Assembly (NCBI GenBank): GCA_023391175.1
Contig: JAEWBL010000017.1
Location: 1-9,046, forward strand
Source: Pseudomonadota bacterium
Lineage (GTDB): Bacteria; Pseudomonadota; Alphaproteobacteria; Rhizobiales; Xanthobacteraceae
Reading direction: 5' to 3'
DNA length: 9,046 nt
The notes beneath the pieces were generated by a model, which was given only the letters and a program-made list of their open reading frames with translations, searched no databases and was not told where the DNA came from. The translations under genes and the position numbers were made by a program. This document shows positions 5,122-9,046 of the stretch, piece after piece. Position 1 is the stretch's first letter, and every line of letters begins with the position of its first letter.

Positions 5122-6300
5122 TCAAGCCGCCTTGTCGCCGACGCCAAGGCGCATCAGCGTCCGCCGCAGCGGGCCGACGCGATCGAGCAGGTAGAGGCCG
5201 AAGCCGCGCACGCTCTGCACCGGCACGAGATCGGACAGGAGCGAGCGGTTGAGCAGGTCCACGGCTGTCATCCGGCCGGAGATGTCGCGCTGGCGCTTGT
5301 CGGCATAGCGAGCCAGCACCTCGCGGCTGCCGGGATCGCGGCCCGTCGCAACCGCGTCCGCCGCAAGCGCGACCAGGGCCGCCGCATCCCGAAGCCCGAG
5401 GTTCAGCCCCTGCGCGCCGATGGGCGGCATGATGTGGGCGGCCTCGCTCAAAAGCGCCACGCGGTCGCCGACGAGGCATTCCGCCGTCTCCGCCGCCAGT
5501 GGGAAGGCGCCGCGGCCGCCCTCCATCTCGAACCGGCCGAGCACGGAGGAGGCGCGCGCCTCCAGTTCCCGGGCCAGCGCTTCGTCGCTGAGGCCGAGCA
5601 GGCGGATCGCCTCGCGCTCGGTGACCACGCAGACGATGGAGGAGCGGTCGCCGGTCAACGGCACCAGGGTGAAGGGGCCGCTCTCGGTGTGGAATTCGGT
5701 GGAGGTATCCTCATGGGGCCGCGTGTGCCGGACGGTGGCCGTGAAGGCCACCTGCGGGTAAGCACGATTGCGCATCTTGATGCCGGCGGCGGCCCGCACC
5801 GTGGTCTGGCGCCCGTCCGCTCCTGCGTCGAGACGCGCGGCGAGGCTGGTTCCGTCTGCCAGCTTCAGAGTGACCGCATCCTGCCCGAATTCGATGCGCT
5901 CCACGGAGGTGCGGGCGATGTGGAGGTTCGGCATCTCCATTGCCGCGGCGAGGAGGCCGTTGCGCAGGGCGTCGTTCTCGATGTTGTAGCCGAAGGCTTC
6001 GAGGCCGATCTCGGCGGAGCGGAAAGTGACTTCCGGCGCGCGCACCAGCCGGCGGGTGGCATCGGCGATGCGCATGTCGCGCAGCGGCGCGGCACGGGGT
6101 GCGATCTGCGCCCACACGCCGAACTCTTCCAGAATGCGCACCGAGCCTTCCAGCAGCGCCGTGGTGCGGTGGTCCGCGCCACGGTCGGGGCCGGTGACGA
6201 GCGCGGTGGAGACGCCCCGCGCGGCGAGGCCGATGGCGGTGGCAAGCCCAGCGGGACCGGCGCCGACGACGACCACCTCGTGCATCACGTCGTGTTCCAT
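5122..6300 (-). CDS. UbiH/UbiF/UbiL-family FAD-dependent ubiquinone-biosynthesis hydroxylase
   Basis: A 392-residue class A flavoprotein monooxygenase that should hydroxylate the aromatic ring of a ubiquinone precursor using O2 and NAD(P)H, at the inner membrane. Three FAD motifs are visible: the Rossmann VVGAGPAGLATAIGLAARG (11-29), the DG motif region LDAGADGRQTTVR (157-169), and the third motif VALLSEAAHIMPPIGAQGLN (281-300) followed by LGLRDAAAL (301-309). The first residues of the third motif are SE where the superfamily usually has GD, GN or GE. The length fits the family (about 390-415). ATG 6300 has an excellent GAGGAGG (6306-6312) at 5 nt; the second Met (6285) is less well placed. 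Alphaproteobacteria carry UbiH, UbiF, UbiL or UbiM members with different ring positions, and sequence reading alone cannot assign which. It is divergent from terC. Confidence 0.85.
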   Translation of the reverse strand: MEHDVMHEVVVVGAGPAGLATAIGLAARGVSTALVTGPDRGADHRTTALLEGSVRILEEFGVWAQIAPRAAPLRDMRIADATRRLVRAPEVTFRSAEIGLEAFGYNIENDALRNGLLAAAMEMPNLHIARTSVERIEFGQDAVTLKLADGTSLAARLDAGADGRQTTVRAAAGIKMRNRAYPQVAFTATVRHTRPHEDTSTEFHTESGPFTLVPLTGDRSSIVCVVTEREAIRLLGLSDEALARELEARASSVLGRFEMEGGRGAFPLAAETAECLVGDRVALLSEAAHIMPPIGAQGLNLGLRDAAALVALAADAVATGRDPGSREVLARYADKRQRDISGRMTAVDLLNRSLLSDLVPVQSVRGFGLYLLDRVGPLRRTLMRLGVGDKAA

Positions 6301-6504
6301 CGCTGCCTCCTCATGGTCGGATCAGGGGACACTAGAGCCGACTTCCGCGCGGGGAAAGCTGCGGAGATGCCGCGGATACGTGCGGGACGCGGCCGCGGAC
6401 CAGCGCATGCGCTCTTGCAGTCGCGCCGCGTTCCGATCAGCCTTCGCGAATCTGGGGCAAGGGACCTGTGGTGCAGGGGACCTCTGGGGCAGGGGAGCGC
6501 GCCG
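6301..6504. promoter_or_regulatory. Divergent control region of the ubi hydroxylase and terC
   Basis: A 204-bp spacer with no gene. It contains a perfect 12-bp palindrome, AGCGCATGCGCT (6402-6413), as a possible operator; a GAATC site (6448-6452) of the CcrM-type GANTC class; and the tandem repeats at 6451-6498. No convincing -35/-10 was identified. The GGGGAGUA signature of the manganese riboswitch (yybP-ykoY) that precedes some terC-family genes was not found. Confidence 0.45.
6451..6498 (+). repeat. Three 16-bp tandem repeats carrying Shine-Dalgarno-like cores before terC
   Basis: Three units in exact 16-bp register: TCTGGGGCAAGGGACC (6451-6466), TGTGGTGCAGGGGACC (6467-6482) and TCTGGGGCAGGGGAGC (6483-6498). 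Units 1 and 3 differ at 2 positions; units 1 and 2 differ at 3. Each carries a purine core (AAGGGA, AGGGGA, AGGGGAG), and that of the third unit is the likely ribosome binding site of terC (GGGGAG 6492-6497, 7 nt before ATG). The repeats stop 6 nt before the start codon. Confidence 0.85.
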
Positions 6505-7260
6505 ATGTTGGACTGGATCACGTCGCCGGAAGCCTGGGCGGCGCTGGTAACGCTGACGGCGATGGAGATCGTGCTCGGCATCGACAATGTCGTGTTCATC
6601 TCGCTGGTGGTGCAGCGCCTGCCGCCGGCCGAGGCGCTGCGGGCACGGCAGATCGGCCTTTCCGCCGCGCTGCTGCTGCGCATCGGGCTCTTGTTCGCCC
6701 TCTCCTGGCTCATCGGCCTGAGGCAGTCCCTGTTCACAGCATTCGGCCATGACTTCTCCTGGCGCGACATCATCCTGATCGGCGGCGGCGCCTTCCTCAT
6801 CGCCAAGGCGACGTCCGAGATGCACGGCGCCCTCGAAGGCGAGGACGAGCCGAGCGAGGAGACGGTCGCTGGGGCGGCCAAGCGGGCCTTCGCCGGGATC
6901 GTCGTGCAGGTGATCCTGCTCGATCTCGTCTTCTCGGTGGATTCCATCCTCACCGCCATCGGCATGGCCGAGCATCTGGCCATCATGGTGCTGGCGGTCA
7001 TCATCGCGGTCGGCATCATGTTCGTGGCCTCCGGCCCGCTCTCCGCCTTCATCGCCACCCACCCGACGACGAAGATGCTGGCCCTCGCCTTCCTGGTACT
7101 CATCGGCGTGACGCTGGTGGCGGACGGCTTCGGCGCCCACATCTCCAAGGGCTACATCTATGCGGCCATGGCTTTCTCGGTGATGGTGGAAGTGCTGAAC
7201 GTCGCCGCCGCCGGCCGGCGCAAACGGCGGATCGCGCTCGGCAGGGGAGGCAAACGATGA
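6505..7260 (+). CDS. TerC-family integral membrane protein (YgdQ/Alx/YkoY-like, putative metal ion exporter)
   Basis: A 251-residue protein with about seven membrane segments. TerC signatures with buried acidic residues are EIVLGIDNVVFISLVV (21-36) and DLVFSVDSILTAIGM (140-154), with HPTTKMLALAFLVLIGVTLVADG (186-208) in the second half. The two-fold motif spacing reflects the internal repeat of the family. A hydrophilic acidic loop, GEDEPSEETV (112-121), separates the halves, and the C-terminus is strongly basic (GRRKRRIALGRGGKR). Relatives (E. coli Alx, Bacillus YkoY/YceF) are linked to Mn(II) export and metallation of secreted enzymes; older members to tellurite resistance. Start 6505 is supported by GGGGAG at 6492-6497. 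The same frame is open far upstream, but only as antisense of the hydroxylase. The stop overlaps the SDR start (ATGA), indicating translational coupling. Confidence 0.9.
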   Translation: MLDWITSPEAWAALVTLTAMEIVLGIDNVVFISLVVQRLPPAEALRARQIGLSAALLLRIGLLFALSWLIGLRQSLFTAFGHDFSWRDIILIGGGAFLIAKATSEMHGALEGEDEPSEETVAGAAKRAFAGIVVQVILLDLVFSVDSILTAIGMAEHLAIMVLAVIIAVGIMFVASGPLSAFIATHPTTKMLALAFLVLIGVTLVADGFGAHISKGYIYAAMAFSVMVEVLNVAAAGRRKRRIALGRGGKR

Positions 7261-8012
7261 ACGCGGACAAGGTGCTGCTGGTCACGGGCGGCAGCCGGGG
7301 CATCGGCGCGGCCTGCGTGCGCCGCGCGGCGGAAGCCGGCTACGGGCGCATTGCCATCAACTATACCCGCGACGCGGCGGCGGCGGACGATGTGGCCGCC
7401 GAGGCGCGGGCGCTGGGGGCTGAGGTGCTGGTGGTCAAGGGCGACATGGCCCGACCGGCGGACATCGTCCGCCTCTACGAAGAGGTGGACGCCAACCTCG
7501 GTCCCCTGACCGACCTCGTGAACAATGCCGGAATCACCGGCCGCGCCGGTGCTTTTGCCGATGCGGATCCGGCCGAGATGGCCCGCGTCATCGATCTCAA
7601 TGTCACCGGGGCGATCCTGGTGGCGCAGCAGGCGGTGCGGCGCATGTCCACCGCCCGGGGCGGCAAGGGCGGTGCCATCGTCAACATCTCGTCCATGGCG
7701 GCGACCTTGGGCTCGGCGGGGGAATATGTCTGGTACGCCGCCAGCAAGGGGGCCATCGACAGCTTCACCCTGGGCCTCGGGCGCGAGGTGGCGCGTGAGG
7801 GCATCCGGGTGAATGCGGTCTCGCCCGGGCTCATCGCCACCGATATCCACGATGCCAGCGGCGTCGTGGGGCGGCTGGAGCGCCTGACGCCCTCCATCCC
7901 CATCGGCCGTCCGGGCTCGGCCGAGGAGGTGGCCGAGGCGGTGCTGTTCCTGCTCTCGGACGCGGCGAGCTATACCACTGGCGCGGTGCTCAAGATTTCG
8001 GGAGGCCGCTGA
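7257..8012 (+). CDS. Short-chain dehydrogenase/reductase, YgfF-like
   Basis: A 251-residue classical SDR, an NAD(P)H-dependent oxidoreductase acting on a carbonyl/hydroxyl. The cofactor loop is TGGSRGIG (10-17), with Arg14 and the NYTRD segment (35-39) favouring NADP. The structural NNAG motif is at 89-92. The catalytic set is Asn115 (in LNVTG), Ser146 (in NISS), Tyr160 and Lys164 (YAASK). PG (190-191) starts the substrate loop, and the C-terminus is LKISGGR. The pattern GGKGGAIVNISSMAATLGSAGEYVWYAASKGAID closely follows E. coli YgfF, a predicted glucose-1-dehydrogenase-like enzyme of unproven substrate. Its ATG sits inside the terC stop (ATGA), with GGGGAGG at 7244-7250 and 6 nt spacing, so it is co-translated with terC. 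The gene at 8081 follows after 68 bp. Confidence 0.9.
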   Translation: MNADKVLLVTGGSRGIGAACVRRAAEAGYGRIAINYTRDAAAADDVAAEARALGAEVLVVKGDMARPADIVRLYEEVDANLGPLTDLVNNAGITGRAGAFADADPAEMARVIDLNVTGAILVAQQAVRRMSTARGGKGGAIVNISSMAATLGSAGEYVWYAASKGAIDSFTLGLGREVAREGIRVNAVSPGLIATDIHDASGVVGRLERLTPSIPIGRPGSAEEVAEAVLFLLSDAASYTTGAVLKISGGR

Positions 8013-8037
8013 CCCCGCTTGCGGCCCACCCGCCCAG

Positions 8038-8071
8038 CCCTATGATCCCCTGAATCTCGGGAGGATAGGGG
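8038..8071 (+). promoter_or_regulatory. Hairpin enclosing the qor ribosome binding site
   Basis: CCCTAT (8038-8043) pairs with ATAGGG (8065-8070), and TCCC (8046-8049) with GGGA (8059-8062), around a 2x2 internal loop and a 9-nt apical loop. The GGAGG (8060-8064) lies within this fold, so the main Shine-Dalgarno of qor would be partly hidden when the hairpin forms. A GAATC site (8052-8056) is in the loop region. Pairing is seen in the sequence; a control role is inferred. Confidence 0.4.
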
Positions 8072-8080
8072 TTGGCGGTC

Positions 8081-9046
8081 ATGGTCCATGCGGTTCAGGT
8101 GCATCAAACGGGCGGCCCCGAGGTGCTCAGCTTCGAAGCGGTGGCGGTTCCCCCGCCCGGCCCGGGTCAGGTGCAACTGCGCCACACCGCCATCGGCCTC
8201 AATTTCATCGACGTCTATTTCCGCACCGGCCTCTACAAGGCGGCGGGCTTCCCCTTCATCCCCGGCAGCGAAGGCGCCGGCGTGGTGGAGGCGGTGGGGC
8301 CGGATGTGACCGATTTCCATCCGGGCGACCGAGTTGCCTATGCCATGGCCATCGGTGCCTATGCCGAGGTGCGCAACATCTCGACCTCGCTCCTCGTGCA
8401 TCTGCCCGCCGCCATCGACGACCGCACCGCCGCGGCCATGATGCTCAAGGGCATGACGGCGCAGTATCTCGTGCGGCGCACGCACCACATCAAGCCCGGC
8501 GACGTGATTCTGGTGCAGGCGGCCGCCGGCGGCGTCGGCCTCATCCTGTGCCAGTGGGCGAAGCACCTCGGCGCCACCGTGATCGGCACCGTGGGATCCA
8601 AGGACAAGGCCGAGCTTGCCCTCGCCAATGGCTGCGACGAGGTGATTCTCTACCGCGAAGAGGACTTCGTTCACCGGGTGAAGGAGATCACCTCCGGCAA
8701 ATTGTGCGACGTGGTTTATGACGGTATCGGTCAGGCGACCTATCCCGCTTCCCTCGACTGCCTCAAGCCGCTCGGCCTGTTTGTGAGCTTCGGCAACGCC
8801 TCCGGCTCCATCCAGAATTTCGATCTGCTGCACCTGTCGGCCAGGGGCTCGCTATTCGCCACCCGCCCGACTCTGGGCACCTTCGTCGCCAAGCGCGCCG
8901 ACCTCATCGCCACCGCCAACGACCTGTTCGAGGCGGTCCTGACCGGCGCTGTGAAGATTCCGATTCACCAGACCTACGCGCTGAAAGACGCCCAGAAGGC
9001 CCACCGCGACCTCGAGGGCCGCAACACCACGGGGTCGACCCTGCTG
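8081..9046 (+). CDS. qor: NADPH:quinone oxidoreductase, QorA type (zinc-free MDR), 3' end cut
   Basis: 322 residues are visible and the frame is open to the window edge; the family is about 324-327 residues, so only a few residues are missing. It is a zinc-independent medium-chain reductase that uses NADPH to reduce quinones or other activated carbonyls. Signatures: HQTGGPEVL (8-16), GLNFIDVYFRTGLY (39-52), PGSEGAGVVEAVG (61-73), LKGMTAQYL (122-130), the nucleotide loop AAAGGVGLILCQWAK (147-161), VVYDGIG (211-217), DCLKPLGLFVSFGNASG (226-242) and TTGSTLL at the edge. The catalytic-zinc Cys ligand of alcohol dehydrogenases is absent. ATG 8081 is taken by homology, since MVHAVQVHQTGG matches the family's usual start. 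An in-frame TTG at 8072 is better spaced (7 nt) from GGAGG at 8060-8064, while AGGGG (8067-8071) could serve the ATG. It is the third gene of the terC-SDR-qor run. Confidence 0.92.
   Translation, partial: MVHAVQVHQTGGPEVLSFEAVAVPPPGPGQVQLRHTAIGLNFIDVYFRTGLYKAAGFPFIPGSEGAGVVEAVGPDVTDFHPGDRVAYAMAIGAYAEVRNISTSLLVHLPAAIDDRTAAAMMLKGMTAQYLVRRTHHIKPGDVILVQAAAGGVGLILCQWAKHLGATVIGTVGSKDKAELALANGCDEVILYREEDFVHRVKEITSGKLCDVVYDGIGQATYPASLDCLKPLGLFVSFGNASGSIQNFDLLHLSARGSLFATRPTLGTFVAKRADLIATANDLFEAVLTGAVKIPIHQTYALKDAQKAHRDLEGRNTTGSTLL

Noticed and set aside
5434..6504. A very long plus-strand open frame continuous with terC that would add about 357 residues
   Set aside because: It is the antisense of the FAD hydroxylase, whose motifs are clear on the minus strand. 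The added part has no domain signature, and terC has its own ATG with a good ribosome binding site.
6301..6504. A yybP-ykoY manganese riboswitch before terC
   Set aside because: The conserved GGGGAGUA-type core and its partner helix could not be found; the GGGGAG present is the ribosome binding site in the tandem repeat.
7970..8833. Minus-strand open frame of 287 codons opposite qor
   Set aside because: His/Gly/Ala-rich antisense translation with no motif; the plus strand is a clear QorA homologue.
1..9046. Mobile element, genomic island, CRISPR array or defence system
   Set aside because: No transposase, integrase, terminal repeats, spacer-like arrays or defence-family proteins; composition looks uniform and genes are housekeeping types.

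Overview
The window looks like ordinary chromosomal DNA of a high-GC Alphaproteobacterium, most likely Hyphomicrobiales and perhaps Xanthobacteraceae-like; the family-level guess is weak. This rests on the strong G/C third-position bias, the HspQ and ribosomal protein L32 sequences, and a UbiH/UbiL-type hydroxylase with the PPIGAQGLNLGLRD motif. There is no tRNA, rRNA, CRISPR array, insertion sequence, integrase or phage gene. Nine protein genes are supported, two of them cut by the window ends.

Layout: (1) 1-122, start of rpmF (ribosomal protein L32), minus strand. (2) 123-503, divergent 381-bp non-coding region with GC-rich hairpins and one weak promoter candidate. (3) 504-1430, exported parvulin-type peptidyl-prolyl isomerase, plus strand, followed by a strong bidirectional terminator shared with the convergent next gene. 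(4) 1544-1975 hspQ and 2066-3106 mcl, both minus strand in the order mcl then hspQ, with a 90-bp spacer full of inverted repeats. (5) 3107-3247, divergent control region. (6) 3248-4054, Tat-exported gamma-glutamylcyclotransferase-like protein, then 4162-5118, AEC-family permease, both plus strand. (7) 5122-6300, UbiH/UbiF/UbiL-family FAD hydroxylase, minus strand, tail to tail with the permease (3-bp gap). (8) 6301-6504, divergent region carrying three 16-bp tandem repeats that end in the terC ribosome binding site. (9) 6505-7260 TerC-family membrane protein, 7257-8012 YgfF-like SDR (4-bp ATGA overlap) and 8081-end QorA-type quinone oxidoreductase, a likely operon.

How the genes fit together: most are housekeeping functions (translation, envelope folding, heat-shock proteolysis, ubiquinone hydroxylation). 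The metabolically most telling gene is mcl. It reads like the malyl-CoA/beta-methylmalyl-CoA lyase of the Chloroflexus 3-hydroxypropionate bicycle rather than the shorter Rhodobacter/Methylobacterium enzyme, and none of its usual pathway partners lie beside it. TerC, the SDR and Qor probably form a metal/redox-related transcription unit, but nothing in the sequence defines a shared pathway.

I found no clear new system. The best leads are in non-coding DNA: the tandem Shine-Dalgarno-like repeats before terC, possible RNA switches before hspQ and qor, and a TTGCAA-type palindrome upstream of mcl.
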